Part shown: one piece after another, positions 45,506-55,017 of the stretch
Layout: every line of letters begins with the position of its first letter
Numbering within the stretch: position 1 is the stretch's first letter
DNA from: Parolsenella catena
Lineage (GTDB): Bacteria > Actinomycetota > Coriobacteriia > Coriobacteriales > Atopobiaceae
Reading direction: 5' to 3'
NCBI RefSeq assembly: GCF_003966955.1
Contig: NZ_AP019367.1
Coordinates: 1,178,001 to 1,242,000, forward strand
Length of the DNA: 64,000 bases
Made by a program: the position numbers and the translations under genes
Notes under the pieces: model-generated
The model's input: only the letters and a program-made list of their open reading frames with translations
The model's database searches: none
What the model was told of the DNA's origin: nothing

Positions 45506-46897
45506 CTACTCGGCGCGGTGGCCGGCCTTGTGGGTGTGCACGAGCCTGGGCTGCTCGTCGCCATCCACGGCGGCCTTCGTCACGACGACCTTCGCAACCG
45601 AGAGGTCGCTCGGGACGTCGAACATCGTCTGCTGGAGCGTCTTCTCCGCTATGGCGCGCAGGCCACGGGCGCCCGTCTTGCGCTCGAGGGCGAGGTGGGC
45701 CATCTCGCGCAGCGCATCGTCCTCGAACTCGAGCTCCACGCCCTCGATCTCGAACATGCGACGGTACTGCTTGACGATGGCGTTGCGCGGCTCGGTGAGG
45801 ATGTGCACGAGGTCGTCCTCGTCAAGCTGCCTCGTGGAGCAGATGACCGGGATGCGGCCCACGAACTCGGGAATCATGCCGAACTTGTGCAGGTCCTGCG
45901 GCGTGACCTCGCCCATGAGCTCGTCCTCGGACTCGGAGACCTTCGTCGCGAGCTCGGAGTTGAAGCCGATGCCCTTCTTGCCCACGCGGTCGGCCACGAT
46001 CTTGTCGAGGCCCACGAAGGCGCCGCCGCAGATGAACAGGATGTTCGTCGTGTCGATCTTGATGAGCTCCTGCTGCGGGTGCTTGCGGCCGCCCTGGGGC
46101 GGCACGCTCGCCACGGTTCCCTCGAGGATCTTGAGCAGCGACTGCTGCACGCCCTCGCCGGAGACGTCGCGGGTGATGGAGAGGTTCTCGGCCTTGCGGG
46201 CTATCTTATCGATCTCGTCGATGTAGACGATGCCCACCTGGGCGCGCTCGACGTCGCCGTCCGCGGCCGTGATGAGCTTGAGCAGGATGTTCTCCACGTC
46301 CTCGCCCACGTAGCCCGCCTCGGTGAGCGTCGTGGCGTCTGCGATGGCAAACGGCACCTCGAGGAAGCGCGCAAGCGTCTGGGCAAGCAGCGTCTTGCCC
46401 GTGCCCGTGGGGCCCAGCAGCAAGATGTTGCTCTTCGCGAGCTCGACGGGCTCGCGGTCCATGACCTCATCGGCGCCGGCCGCGCGGGCGCTGGCCTCGA
46501 GGCGCTCGTAGTCTTGCTCGTACTGCTCGTCCTCAAGGCCGTACAGCACGCGGCGGTAGTGGTTGTAGACGGCCACGCTCATGGCGCGCTTGGCGTCCTC
46601 CTGGCCCATGACGTACTGCGACAGCTCGTCATAGATCTGGTGCGGCGTGGGCAGATCATCGATGGGCAGCGGCGAGGGGGCGGCGTGCGCGGGCATGTCA
46701 CCGTAGGCATCGACCACGTCGGAGTCAAAGGCGTCGGAGTCACGGATGATGTCAGAGCAGGCGTCGATGCACTCGTCGCAGATGAAGACGCCCTCCGGGC
46801 CCTGGACGAGCTTACGGACCTGGCTGCGGGTCTTCCCACAGAACGAGCAGCGGACCTCGTCCTCGTGAGGGTCGCGCGGGTCGTGGTAGGTTGGCAC
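45506..46897 (-). CDS. clpX: ATP-dependent Clp protease ATP-binding subunit
   Basis: AAA+ unfoldase that feeds substrates into ClpP. Of 463 residues, the N-terminal zinc finger has C17, C20, C40 and C43. A longer linker than usual (about 120-150) precedes Walker A GPTGTGKT (162-169). The pore-loop GYVG, Walker [10 protein letters not shown] and the ClpP-binding GIGF motif (GKKGIGFN) are present. The start is GTG at 46897 after AAGGAGGAGTAGCC. It begins two bases after the clpP stop. Confidence 0.97.
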   Translation of the reverse strand: MPTYHDPRDPHEDEVRCSFCGKTRSQVRKLVQGPEGVFICDECIDACSDIIRDSDAFDSDVVDAYGDMPAHAAPSPLPIDDLPTPHQIYDELSQYVMGQEDAKRAMSVAVYNHYRRVLYGLEDEQYEQDYERLEASARAAGADEVMDREPVELAKSNILLLGPTGTGKTLLAQTLARFLEVPFAIADATTLTEAGYVGEDVENILLKLITAADGDVERAQVGIVYIDEIDKIARKAENLSITRDVSGEGVQQSLLKILEGTVASVPPQGGRKHPQQELIKIDTTNILFICGGAFVGLDKIVADRVGKKGIGFNSELATKVSESEDELMGEVTPQDLHKFGMIPEFVGRIPVICSTRQLDEDDLVHILTEPRNAIVKQYRRMFEIEGVELEFEDDALREMAHLALERKTGARGLRAIAEKTLQQTMFDVPSDLSVAKVVVTKAAVDGDEQPRLVHTHKAGHRAE

Positions 46898-46899
46898 GG

Positions 46900-47523
46900 C
46901 TACTCCTCCTTGGCCGCGTCGACGCGGCGCGTGATGACCTTGTCGACCAGGCCGTACTCGCACGCCTCTGCGGCACGCAGGTAGCGATCGCGCTCGGTGT
47001 CCTCGTTGATGCGCTCAACGGGCTGGCCCGTGGCCTCGGCCAGCATCTCGTTGAGGTGCTGGCGAATCCACTTGGTCTCGTCGGCGACAATCTGGATGTC
47101 GGTCTGCTGGCCCTGCACGCCAGAGCTCGGCTGGTGGATGAGCACCATGGAGTTGGGCAGCGCCAGGCGCTTGCCCTTGGCACCGCACGCGAGAATGGCG
47201 GCTCCCATGGAGGCGGCCATGCCCACGCAGATCGTGGAGACGTCGGGCTTGATGTAGTTCATCGTGTCGATGATGCCCATGCCCGCGTAGACGTCTCCGC
47301 CAGGCGAGTCGATGTAGAGCATGATGTCCTTGTCGGGGTCCTGGCTCTCGAGGTGCAGCAGCTGCGCCACGACCAGGTTGGCGGAGTCGCGGGTGACCTC
47401 CTCGCCCAGGAAGATGATGCGGTCGTTGAGCAGGCGGCTGTAGATGTCATAGCTGCGCTCGCCACGCGGCGTCTGCTCCACGACGTACGGGATGTTCGGG
47501 ATGTTGCGAACCGGGCTGAACAT
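46900..47523 (-). CDS. clpP: ATP-dependent Clp protease proteolytic subunit
   Basis: The serine peptidase of the ClpXP complex. Of 207 residues, the catalytic triad is S105 (GMAASMGA), H130 (LIHQPSSG) and D179 (DTERDRY), with the expected spacing. The ATG follows AAGGAGGACCGA. It heads the clpP-clpX-TRIC unit. Only one clpP is in the window. Confidence 0.97.
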   Translation of the reverse strand: MFSPVRNIPNIPYVVEQTPRGERSYDIYSRLLNDRIIFLGEEVTRDSANLVVAQLLHLESQDPDKDIMLYIDSPGGDVYAGMGIIDTMNYIKPDVSTICVGMAASMGAAILACGAKGKRLALPNSMVLIHQPSSGVQGQQTDIQIVADETKWIRQHLNEMLAEATGQPVERINEDTERDRYLRAAEACEYGLVDKVITRRVDAAKEE

Positions 47524-47570
47524 TCGGTCCTCCTTGCGGTTGCGGGCGCCGACGGCGCGGCGCCACGTGA

Positions 47571-47606
47571 GAAAAAAGCCGGACGGGGAGAGATTCCCCG
47601 CCCGGC
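47571..47606 (-). terminator. Terminator of tig
   Basis: GCCGGGCGGGG pairs with CCCCGTCCGGC, with one mismatch, followed on the minus strand by TTTTTTCTC. It separates tig from clpP. Confidence 0.9.
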
Positions 47607-47659
47607 GTTTATACCCCTAATGGGAGCTGAAACCCGAGCGGGCCCAGCAAGAGGGCACG

Positions 47660-49024
47660 CTACTCGGCGTCCTTGGCGGCCTCGCGGGCGGCACGGCGCT
47701 CGGCGATCTCGTCGACCTCGGTGACCTTGGCGTTCTCGACGAGCCAGTCAACGGCCTTGGAGCGCTTGACGGTCTCGCGGACGGCGGGCATGCGGCCGGC
47801 CTCCTTGAACTCCTTCATGGAGGCATCGACGTCCTTCACGCCGGCGTCCTCGAACTCCTTGCGGACGTCCTTCTCGGTGACCTCGAGGCTGAGCTTCTTG
47901 GCGAGGGCGTCGAGGGCCAGGGACTGACGGGCGCGCTCGGCGGCCTGGGCGTTAAGGTCGTCCAGGAAGTCGCTGATCTGGATCTTGCGGGCAGAGAGCC
48001 AGGCGTCGAGCGTGAGGCCCTGACGCTGGAGCTGGCCGAGGAAGTCCTGGGCGATCTCGTCAAAGACCTGCTTGACGTAGTCCTGGGGAAGCTCGTCGAG
48101 CTTGAGGGCCTCGGCAACCTTCTCGATGACGCGGGTCTCCTTGATGTTGGGGAGCTGCTGCTTCTTGTCCTCGGCAATCTCCTCCTTGAGGGCGTCCTTG
48201 AGGGCGTCCACCGTGTCGTAGCCAAAGGCCTTCTTGGCGAACTCGTCGTCAAGCTCGGGCACGACCTGCTTCTTGGCACTCTTGAGCGTGACCTTGACCT
48301 TGACGGTCTTGCCCTCGTGGTGCTCCACGTTGCCCTCGGCGTCGGTGTGGTCGTGGCCCTCGACGGCGATCTCGACGTCCTTGGTCTCGCCGACCTTCAT
48401 GCCCTTGATGGCGTCGTTGAACGCGGCGGGAACGGTGGAGGAGCCGATCATGAACGGACGGTCGGTGCCGGCGAGGTCCTCGCCGTTCTCGACGTTCTCG
48501 ATGTCGAGGGTGAGCATGTCGCCCTGGGCGGCGGCGAAGTCCTCGCCGGCGTCCTCGTAGGTGGCGTGGTAGTTCATGAGCGTCTCGAGCTGCTCGGCAA
48601 CCTCGGCGTCGGTGACCTCGGCGGGCGGCATGTTGATCTCGGGCGCGTCATAGCTCTCGAGCTCGCAGTCCGGGCGCAGGGAGATCTTGGCGGTGACCTC
48701 GTAGTCGGCACCCTCGGAGACGAGGACGGGCTCGTCGCCGTAGGTGGGCTGGCCAACGGGCACGACGTCGAGCTCGTCGAGCATGAGCGGCGTGGCCTCG
48801 TTCAGCACGTCCTCGGAGGCCTGGGCGAGCACGTTGTCCTTGCCCACGAGACCGTCGATGACCGGGCGCGGGGCCTTGCCCTTGCGGAAGCCCTGGAAGC
48901 GGTACTTGTTGGCGATGTCCTTGTACGCCTTCTTGATGGCGGCATCGACATCGGCGGCGGCGACGGTGAGCTTGGCCTCGAGCGTGTTGTCCTTGGGCTC
49001 GGCGGCGGTGACGGTGATCTTCAA
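47660..49024 (-). CDS. tig: Trigger factor
   Basis: A 454-residue ribosome-associated chaperone and peptidyl-prolyl isomerase. The ribosome-binding signature GFRKGKAP is at 45-52, a FKBP-like domain follows (YEDAGEDFAAAQGDML) and a long helical C-terminal domain ends in acidic and Ala-rich residues. The TTG at 49024 lies five bases after GGAGG; the in-frame ATG at 49084 lacks a ribosome site and overlaps the promoter. Confidence 0.96.
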   Translation of the reverse strand: MKITVTAAEPKDNTLEAKLTVAAADVDAAIKKAYKDIANKYRFQGFRKGKAPRPVIDGLVGKDNVLAQASEDVLNEATPLMLDELDVVPVGQPTYGDEPVLVSEGADYEVTAKISLRPDCELESYDAPEINMPPAEVTDAEVAEQLETLMNYHATYEDAGEDFAAAQGDMLTLDIENVENGEDLAGTDRPFMIGSSTVPAAFNDAIKGMKVGETKDVEIAVEGHDHTDAEGNVEHHEGKTVKVKVTLKSAKKQVVPELDDEFAKKAFGYDTVDALKDALKEEIAEDKKQQLPNIKETRVIEKVAEALKLDELPQDYVKQVFDEIAQDFLGQLQRQGLTLDAWLSARKIQISDFLDDLNAQAAERARQSLALDALAKKLSLEVTEKDVRKEFEDAGVKDVDASMKEFKEAGRMPAVRETVKRSKAVDWLVENAKVTEVDEIAERRAAREAAKDAE

Positions 49025-49093
49025 CGTTCCTCCTGATGGATCGTTCTTCTGCGTTCGAACAAATCGGCTCGCACGCATGCACAAAACTAGTTC

Positions 49094-49102
49094 ATTTTAG
49101 CA
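49094..49102 (-). promoter_or_regulatory. Extended -10 promoter of tig
   Basis: Minus-strand TGCTAAAAT, 70 bases upstream of the tig start. The -35 is not convincing. Confidence 0.5.
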
Positions 49103-49121
49103 AATGCGCGCCTAAGCGTAG

Positions 49122-49155
49122 CGGTGACCATGGGCACGGGGCCAAACCATCACCG
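49122..49155. repeat. Family A repeat, GTGACC form
   Basis: CGGTGACCATGGGCACG then GGGCCAAACCATCACCG. Same length and central GGGGCCAAAC as 13512-13545, with compensating changes in the arms (GACCAT / ATCACC). Confidence 0.7.
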
Positions 49156-49165
49156 CGCCGCTACG

Positions 49166-49198
49166 CAAAAGGGAGGCCATCGGACCGGCAGCCTCCCC
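49166..49198 (-). terminator. Terminator of tRNA-Leu
   Basis: GGGAGGC (49171-49177) pairs with GCCTCCC (49191-49197); TTTTGCG follows on the minus strand. Confidence 0.75.
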
Positions 49199-49208
49199 TC
49201 AAGCGCGA

Positions 49209-49295
49209 TGGTGCGGGCGACAGGAATCGAACCTGCACGAAGTCTCCCCCACTGGAACCTAAATCCAGCGCGTCTACCAGTTCCGCCACGCCCGC
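49209..49295 (-). tRNA. tRNA-Leu (anticodon TAG)
   Basis: An 87-base class II tRNA with encoded CCA. Acceptor GCGGGCG/CGCCCGC, anticodon loop TTTAGGT, an extended variable arm and TψC loop TTCGATT. A -10-like TATTAT lies at 49310-49315 upstream. Confidence 0.95.
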
Positions 49296-49357
49296 GCGAC
49301 AGCTCTCAGATAATACCCCATCCCGCACCTTCGCACGAGCGTCACATCCCCAGCCCA

Positions 49358-49391
49358 CAAAAAAGGAGGCCACCGAGAACGGCGGCCTCCC
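49358..49391 (-). terminator. Terminator of gdhA
   Basis: GGAGGCC/GGCCTCC arms continue inward with CCG/CGG. The minus strand ends TTTTTTTGTGGG. Confidence 0.9.
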
Positions 49392-49429
49392 CTACGCGCG
49401 AGGTGCGTGCAAATGTCTTGGTGCCGAGA

Positions 49430-50785
49430 CTAGCAGACGCCCTGGGCCATCATGGCGTCGGCGACCTTCAGGAAGCCGGCGATGTTGGCGCCCATGACGA
49501 AGTTGCCCTCGTGGCCGTACTCCTTGGCCGTGTCGGCAACGTTGTGGAACATGCCGCGCATGAGCTGCTCGAGCTTGCCGTCGACCTCCTCGAACGTCCA
49601 GGAGAGGTGCTCGGCGTTCTGGCTCATCTCGAGACCCGAGACAAGCACGCCGCCGGCGTTGGCCGCCTTGCCGGGCATGAAGGCAACGCCGTGCTCCTGG
49701 AAGTACTCCGTGGCCTCGATGGTGGTGGGCATGTTGGCGCCCTCGCCCACGGCCTTCACGCCGTTGGCGACGAGCGCCTTGGCGTCCTCGAGGTGCAGGG
49801 TGTTCTCACGGGCGCAGGGCAGCGCGATGTCGCACGGCAGCTGCCACACGCCGCGGCCGTCGCCCTCGTGCCACGTGGCGGCGGGGCGCTCGTCGACATA
49901 CATGGCGAGGGAGACGCCCTTGTCGTGGCCGGAGCGCTTCTTGTTGTAGACATGCTCGAGGACGGTGTAGTCGATGCCCTCGGGGTCCTCGACCCAGCCG
50001 TGGGTGTCGGAGCAGGCGAGCACCTTGCCGCCGAGCTGGGAGACCTTCTGGACGGCGTAGATGGCGACGTTGCCCGAGCCGTGCACGACGACGTTCTTGC
50101 CCTCGAAGGAGTCGCCGTTGTTCTTGAGGTACTCGTCAACGAAGTAGGCGAGGCCGTAGCCGGTGGCCTCGGTGCGGGCGAGCGAGCCGCCGAAGGACAG
50201 GCCCTTGCCCGTGAGGACGCCGGTCCACTCGTCGCGGATGCGCTTGTACTGGCCGAACAGGTAACCAACCTCACGGCCGCCAACGCCCAGGTCGCCGGCC
50301 GGGACATCGGTGTTGGGGCCGATGTGGCGGCACAGCTCGGTCATGAACGACTGGCAGAAGTGCATGATCTCGTTGTTGGACTTGCCCTTGGGGTCAAAGT
50401 CGGAGCCGCCCTTGCCGCCACCCATGGGAAGCGTGGTGAGGGAGTTCTTGAGGATCTGCTCGAGGCCGAGGAACTTGAGCATACCGAGCGTGACGGTGGG
50501 GTTGAAGCGCAGGCCACCCTTGTACGGGCCGATGGCGGAGTTGAACTCGACGCGGTAGCCACGGTTGACCTGGACCTTGCCGGCGTCATCCACCCACGGC
50601 ACGCGGAACATGATGACGCGCTCGGGCTCGACGAAGCGCTCGAGCAGGGCGGCCTGCTCGTACTCGGGGTGCGCGTCGATGGCGGGCTGCAGGGTGTTGA
50701 GGATCTCGGTGGCGGCCTGGATGAACTCGGTCTGCTCGGGGTAGCGGGCCTTGAGCTCGTCGAGGACCCTCTCGGTGTACGTCAT
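49430..50785 (-). CDS. gdhA: NADP-type glutamate dehydrogenase
   Basis: Assimilates ammonia by aminating 2-oxoglutarate to glutamate. The 451-residue length and N-terminal TERVLDELKARYPEQTEF mark the hexameric small-GDH family. KGGLRFNPTV, LPMGGGKGGSDF (catalytic Lys) and the Rossmann GSGNVAIYAVQK are intact. The ATG at 50785 follows GAGGAGACGTCAC. A farther in-frame start at 50929 is Arg-rich and unlikely. NADP specificity is inferred from family class. Confidence 0.95.
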   Translation of the reverse strand: MTYTERVLDELKARYPEQTEFIQAATEILNTLQPAIDAHPEYEQAALLERFVEPERVIMFRVPWVDDAGKVQVNRGYRVEFNSAIGPYKGGLRFNPTVTLGMLKFLGLEQILKNSLTTLPMGGGKGGSDFDPKGKSNNEIMHFCQSFMTELCRHIGPNTDVPAGDLGVGGREVGYLFGQYKRIRDEWTGVLTGKGLSFGGSLARTEATGYGLAYFVDEYLKNNGDSFEGKNVVVHGSGNVAIYAVQKVSQLGGKVLACSDTHGWVEDPEGIDYTVLEHVYNKKRSGHDKGVSLAMYVDERPAATWHEGDGRGVWQLPCDIALPCARENTLHLEDAKALVANGVKAVGEGANMPTTIEATEYFQEHGVAFMPGKAANAGGVLVSGLEMSQNAEHLSWTFEEVDGKLEQLMRGMFHNVADTAKEYGHEGNFVMGANIAGFLKVADAMMAQGVC

Positions 50786-51019
50786 GTGACGTCTCCTCTC
50801 ACGCGCACGAATGCGCAGGAACGGCGGACGCGCAAGACCGGCGCCCGCCTCGCGACCGCTCCGTGCCCCCACGGGACGGCCACGCTTTGACAGACGTTTA
50901 AACAAAATACAATTCTGGGCAACGCGCAATCAGGTGAAGCACCCGACCGTTGCATTGTCGTAACAAAAGCAGCAAATCCGCAGCTAGAGGCCAAGAATGG
51001 CACTAATGCCCGGTATGGG

Positions 51020-51952
51020 TCAGAACTGCCAGGTGGGGCGTATCACCTCGAGAGCACGGTGCGCCACGCCAATCTCAAAGTGCGAGCCGCGCACGCGCTC
51101 GCCGTCAGCCTGGCAGGGAGGCTCGCCGGCGAAGTCGATGACGATGCTCGAGGCCTGCCGAAAGCCAAGGTAGCGCGAACCCGTGTGACGCCCGACCCGT
51201 GCGCGCGCGAGAATCGCGAGCGCGGCGGCCGCCGAGGGCGAGCCGTGCGAGAAGCACACGTCGAGAAGGCCATCCTCCGGGTCCGCCTCGGGGCAGATCC
51301 TGAAGCCTCCCCCGTACGTGGGGCCCACCTGGACCGCAAAGATGAGCGAGTCGCCGTCCTGCTCGGCCCCACCGTCGAAGCGGACGCGATGGGACCAGGA
51401 GCGAAGCTGGTGGCGCACGACGTCGACGCCCGAGGCCATGAACAGGCGCGTTCCGTGCGCGCCCGTGCGCTGGCGGCGCTCCATCGTGTCGAGCGCGATG
51501 GCGGCGTCCACGCCAAACGAGAGCGTCTGGTCAAAGTAGGTGCCGTTCACGATGCCAAGGTCAAGGCGATGCGCCACGCCCTGGAGCAGCTGGCCAAGCG
51601 AGCGCTCCGGCGAGTTTGCGGCCATGCCGAGCGTGCGGGCGAAGTCGTTGCCGGACCCCAACGGGATGATGCCCAGCCGCGGGCGACGCGCCTCCCCTAT
51701 CTTCATGAGGCCGTTCACGACCTCATGAATCACACCGTCGCCACCAAGCGCGAGCACCGTGTCAAAGCCGGTGGCCGCGCGCGCCATCTGCGTGGCGACG
51801 CCCGGACCGGTCGTGAGGCGCACGTCAAAGCCATCCGTCGCCGACCCGTAGGCGGCAAGCGTGCGACGCACGAACTCGGCTCCCTCGGCGCCCGCGCCGC
51901 TCTGCGAGGCGGGGTTGGCGATGACGAGCGTATGTCCAAGGTGAAGCACCAC
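51020..51952 (-). CDS. Diacylglycerol/sphingosine kinase-family lipid kinase
   Basis: A 310-residue kinase of the DAGK catalytic-domain family. GGDGVIHEVVNG is the ATP-binding/catalytic glycine motif and PLGSGNDFAR the second conserved block. It probably phosphorylates a diacylglycerol or related membrane lipid. The N terminus could start at GTG 51952 or at the adjacent GTG 51949; GATGAGG lies just upstream. Monocistronic. Confidence 0.86.
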   Translation of the reverse strand: MVLHLGHTLVIANPASQSGAGAEGAEFVRRTLAAYGSATDGFDVRLTTGPGVATQMARAATGFDTVLALGGDGVIHEVVNGLMKIGEARRPRLGIIPLGSGNDFARTLGMAANSPERSLGQLLQGVAHRLDLGIVNGTYFDQTLSFGVDAAIALDTMERRQRTGAHGTRLFMASGVDVVRHQLRSWSHRVRFDGGAEQDGDSLIFAVQVGPTYGGGFRICPEADPEDGLLDVCFSHGSPSAAAALAILARARVGRHTGSRYLGFRQASSIVIDFAGEPPCQADGERVRGSHFEIGVAHRALEVIRPTWQF

Positions 51953-52137
51953 GCCTCATCCCTCCCGCGCCGGCCCTGACGGTCAGCGCGATTGTACCGC
52001 CACCACGCCTCGCATGGCGTCCTTCTCGCGAGCGCTGCAAACGAGATAGATTGAGCCCTCTTTGGCCGCCCAAAGTGACTCGTTTGCAGCGCTCGGCTCG
52101 GGCCCCAAACGCGAGAGCCACGCAAGGAGGGCCAATA

Positions 52138-52176
52138 CAGAAATCGGGCAGACAGCCAAGCGGCCATCTGCCCGAT
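52138..52176 (-). terminator. Terminator of the tRNA-Pro/tRNA-Gly unit
   Basis: ATCGGGCAGA (52143-52152) and TCTGCCCGAT (52167-52176) form a perfect ten-base stem. TTCTGTATT follows on the minus strand. Confidence 0.8.
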
Positions 52177-52185
52177 TGCTCTTCA

Positions 52186-52259
<74 letters not shown>

Positions 52260-52265
52260 GTGCGT

Positions 52266-52342
52266 TGGTCGGGGCGACTGGATTCGAACCAGCGACCCTC
52301 TGCTCCCAAAGCAGATGCGCTACCAAACTGCGCCACGCCCCG
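52266..52342 (-). tRNA. tRNA-Pro (anticodon TGG)
   Basis: A 77-base cloverleaf with encoded CCA. Acceptor CGGGGCG/CGCCCCG, anticodon loop TTTGGGA and TψC loop TTCGAAT. It is six bases upstream of tRNA-Gly and shares its promoter. Confidence 0.95.
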
Positions 52343-52354
52343 GAACGCCGGTTA

Positions 52355-52383
52355 AGTATAGGCGAGCCGGCCCGTCTCGGCAA
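52355..52383 (-). promoter_or_regulatory. Promoter of tRNA-Pro/tRNA-Gly
   Basis: Minus-strand TTGCCG and TATACT with a 17-base spacer, about 12 bases before the tRNA. The promoter sits between GAGCCGGC (52364-52371) and GCCGGCTC (52393-52400), an inverted repeat. Confidence 0.75.
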
Positions 52384-52409
52384 ACGAGAAAAGCCGGCTC
52401 CCCAATCAG

Positions 52410-53136
52410 AACCACCCTTAAAAAGGGTGGTTTGCTCTTAGGGTATAACCCACGGGCCCCGGGCTCGCGTCTAAAGGCGCGGGCCCGGACTTCGTCCAGG
52501 CCTAGTGCATCTTGACCCGTGGCGCGCCGGTCGAACCGGCAGCATCACCCCCTCTTGAAGGGGTCCTCGTACTCCTTCACGCTCAGCTTGTCCAGCGCGA
52601 TGTCGTGGGACTCCTGCTCCCTGATGTACTTGGCGATCGTCGCCTCGTTCAGGCCGACGGTGGACACGTAGTAGCCCTCCGCCCAGAACTTCCTGTTGCC
52701 GAACTTGTACTTGAGGTTGGCGTGCCTGTCGAATATCATCAGCGAGCTCTTCCCCTTCAGGTAGCCCATGACGCTCGCGACGCTGTACTTCGGCGGGATC
52801 GCCAGCAGCACGTGCACGTGGTCGGGCATCAGGTGCCCCTCGATTATCTCGATCCCCTTGTACTCGCACAGCTTCCTGAGGATCTCCCCTATGTCGCTCC
52901 TGATTTGGTTGTAGATCACTTTGCGCCTATACTTCGGCGTGAACACGATGTGGTACTTGCACATCCACTTCGTGTGGGAAAGGCTGTAGGCCTTCTGGGC
53001 CATGGCGACCACCCCTTCGACTCGAATTCTTGACGGCCTGAACAATCGTCAATATCGGTCGGAGGGGTGGCTTTGTAAAGCCGTTTGTCTCCACCCGCGT
53101 AGCGGGTGGTTTAAAGCTGGCCGCTGCGCGGCCAGC
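52410..53136 (-). mobile_element. IS200/IS605-family element with tnpA only
   Basis: About 730 bases. One end has the hairpin AACCACCCTTAAAAAGGGTG (52410-52432). The other has CCACCCGCGTAGCGGGTGG (53091-53109) and a second hairpin GCTGGCCGC/GCGGCCAGC (53116-53136). Shared ACCACCC/GGGTGG stems near each end and the single Y1 transposase are typical of the IS200 group, which has no terminal inverted repeats and makes no target duplication. It sits between tRNA-Pro and the ptsI terminator. Exact ends are not certain. Confidence 0.8.
52545..53003 (-). CDS. tnpA: IS200/IS605-family transposase TnpA (Y1)
   Basis: The 152-residue transposase acts on single-stranded DNA. It has the HUH metal pair in MPDHVHVLLAIPP and the catalytic Tyr in TIAKYIREQE. 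FTPKYRRKVI near the N terminus is also conserved. Length matches intact family members and I see no frameshift. I chose the ATG at 53003, five bases after AAGGGGTGG. No tnpB (RNA-guided nuclease) is present. Confidence 0.95.
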   Translation of the reverse strand: MAQKAYSLSHTKWMCKYHIVFTPKYRRKVIYNQIRSDIGEILRKLCEYKGIEIIEGHLMPDHVHVLLAIPPKYSVASVMGYLKGKSSLMIFDRHANLKYKFGNRKFWAEGYYVSTVGLNEATIAKYIREQESHDIALDKLSVKEYEDPFKRG

Positions 53137-53151
53137 GGACTAAAGTCTTGA

Positions 53152-53182
53152 AGAAAAGTCCCGAGCCGTCGGGCCCGGGACC
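53152..53182 (-). terminator. Terminator of the ptsH-ptsI operon
   Basis: GTCCCG (53158-53163) pairs with CGGGAC (53176-53181). The minus strand ends TTTTCTTC. Confidence 0.8.
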
Positions 53183-53207
53183 TTAATGATGCTATGAGGC
53201 GCAGACG

Positions 53208-54911
53208 CTACTTCTGGGCAGCCTCGAGCGCGGCCTTGACCTCGGCGGCGGTGTCGAGGGCGAGAACCTTCTCGGCGAGCGCGTCGCACTCGGCCTTGCT
53301 CCACTGGGAGATGGTCTTGCGGGCACGCAGGATGCTCGGCGCGGACATGGAGAACTCCTCGAGACCCCAGGAGACCAGGAGCGGCTCGAGCAGCGGGTCA
53401 GCGGCTGCCTCGCCGCACATGCCCACCATGATGCCGGCCTTGGAGCCGCTCTCGATGATGTTCTTGAGCGAGCGCAGGACGGAGGGGTAGTAGACCTGAT
53501 AGAGGTTGGAGATCGTGTCGTTGCCACGGTCGGCGCACATCGTGTAGCCAATGAGGTCGTTCGTGCCAATGGAGAAGAAGTCGGCAACCTCGGCGAGCTT
53601 GTCGGCAATGAGGGAGGCGGCAGGCGTCTCGACCATGATGCCAACCTGGATGTTCTCGTCGAACTTGCGGCCCTCGTCGGCGAGCTCGTGCTTGCACTCC
53701 TCGACGAGCTCCTTGACGGCCTTGACCTCCTCGACGCAGGTGACGAGCGGAATCATGATCTTGACGTCACCGAAGGCGGAGGCGCGCAGCAGGGCGCGGA
53801 GCTGGACCTTGTACTGGTCGGGGTTGGCCAGGCAGTAGCGCACGGCACGGAAGCCCATGAAGGGGTTGTCCTCCTTCTGCATGTGCAGATAGGGGATCTC
53901 CTTGTCGCCGCCCACGTCGAGCGTGCGGATGATGACCGGGGCGCCCTTGAGCGCCGTGGCGACCTTGCGGTAGGCCTCGAACTGCTCGTCCTCGGAGGGG
54001 AGCTCGGGCGAGTCCATGAACAGGAACTCGGAGCGGAACAGGCCGATGGCCTCGCAGTCGTGGTCGAGTGCGTTGGCGACGTCGTCGGGCGAGCCGATGT
54101 TGCAGGCGAGGATCTTCTCGATGCCGTCAGCCGTCACGGTCTTCTGGCCGCGGAAGGACTCGAGCGCGGCCTTCTCGGCGGCGAAGTCGGCGGCAGCCTT
54201 CGTGTACTTCTCGAGCACGTCGGCCTCGGGGTCGGCGATGACGACGCCCTCGGTGCCGTCAACGATGGCGCGCATGCCGTTGCGCAGCGCGGAGCAGCTG
54301 TTGGCAACGGACAGGACGGCCGGGATCTCCAGGGCGCGAGCGATGATGGCGGAGTGAGACGTGCGGCCACCGGTCTCGGTCACGATGCCAGCCACGTGCG
54401 GCTTGTCGATGGTGGCCGTCATGGACGGGGTAAGGTCGTGCACGACGACGATGGTGTCCTCGGGCAGGACGGACAGGTCGACGACCTCCTTGCCGAGAAG
54501 CTCGGCGAGGATGCCGGTGCGGATGTCGGCGATGTCGGCCGCGCGCAGGCGGAACATCTCGTCGTCCATGGCCAGGAACATGTTCTCGAACATGGTCGAG
54601 GTGTCAACGAGGGCCTGCTCGGCGCAGGTGCCACCGTCGATGGCCTGGTTGATGGAGTCGGTCATGCCGGGATCTTGAGCGAGCATGATGTGGCCGCTCA
54701 TGATCTCGGCCTCGGCCTCGCCCACGGTCTCCTTCATGTGGTCGGCCTGGGCCTGGGTCTTCTCGCAGAAGACGGCAAGCGCGTCCGCGTAGCGCTGCTT
54801 CTCGGCAGCGGCGTCCGCGACCTCGTGCGGCTCGAAGGACAGGTCGGGCTCGACGGCGACCATGACGTTGCCGATGCCGATGCCCTCAGATGCGTTGACA
54901 CCCTTGTACAT
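53208..54911 (-). CDS. ptsI: PTS enzyme I
   Basis: Takes phosphate from PEP and passes it to HPr. Of 567 residues, the active-site His is H186 in GGRTSHSAIIAR. The PEP-binding domain has FRSEFLFMD, GIMVETPAA and the FSIGTNDLIGYTMCADRGND block, where LIGYTM replaces the usual LTQYTL. The ATG at 54911 follows GGGGGGATTAC. An ATG-less extension to 55217 overlaps ptsH and is not real. It comes 106 bases after ptsH. Confidence 0.96.
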   Translation of the reverse strand: MYKGVNASEGIGIGNVMVAVEPDLSFEPHEVADAAAEKQRYADALAVFCEKTQAQADHMKETVGEAEAEIMSGHIMLAQDPGMTDSINQAIDGGTCAEQALVDTSTMFENMFLAMDDEMFRLRAADIADIRTGILAELLGKEVVDLSVLPEDTIVVVHDLTPSMTATIDKPHVAGIVTETGGRTSHSAIIARALEIPAVLSVANSCSALRNGMRAIVDGTEGVVIADPEADVLEKYTKAAADFAAEKAALESFRGQKTVTADGIEKILACNIGSPDDVANALDHDCEAIGLFRSEFLFMDSPELPSEDEQFEAYRKVATALKGAPVIIRTLDVGGDKEIPYLHMQKEDNPFMGFRAVRYCLANPDQYKVQLRALLRASAFGDVKIMIPLVTCVEEVKAVKELVEECKHELADEGRKFDENIQVGIMVETPAASLIADKLAEVADFFSIGTNDLIGYTMCADRGNDTISNLYQVYYPSVLRSLKNIIESGSKAGIMVGMCGEAAADPLLEPLLVSWGLEEFSMSAPSILRARKTISQWSKAECDALAEKVLALDTAAEVKAALEAAQK

Positions 54912-55017
54912 GTAATCCCCCCGGATTGTTGCGTTAATGAAAGAAGGGGCCAGCGCAAGCGCCGTGCCCCTCCTCGAGCGCCATATGTGGCATGGGCCAA
55001 GAGGCCCGCAGGCGAGG

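Noticed and set aside
52545-53003. TnpB-type RNA-guided nuclease system
   Set aside because: Only tnpA is present; no tnpB-sized frame or remnant lies within the element.
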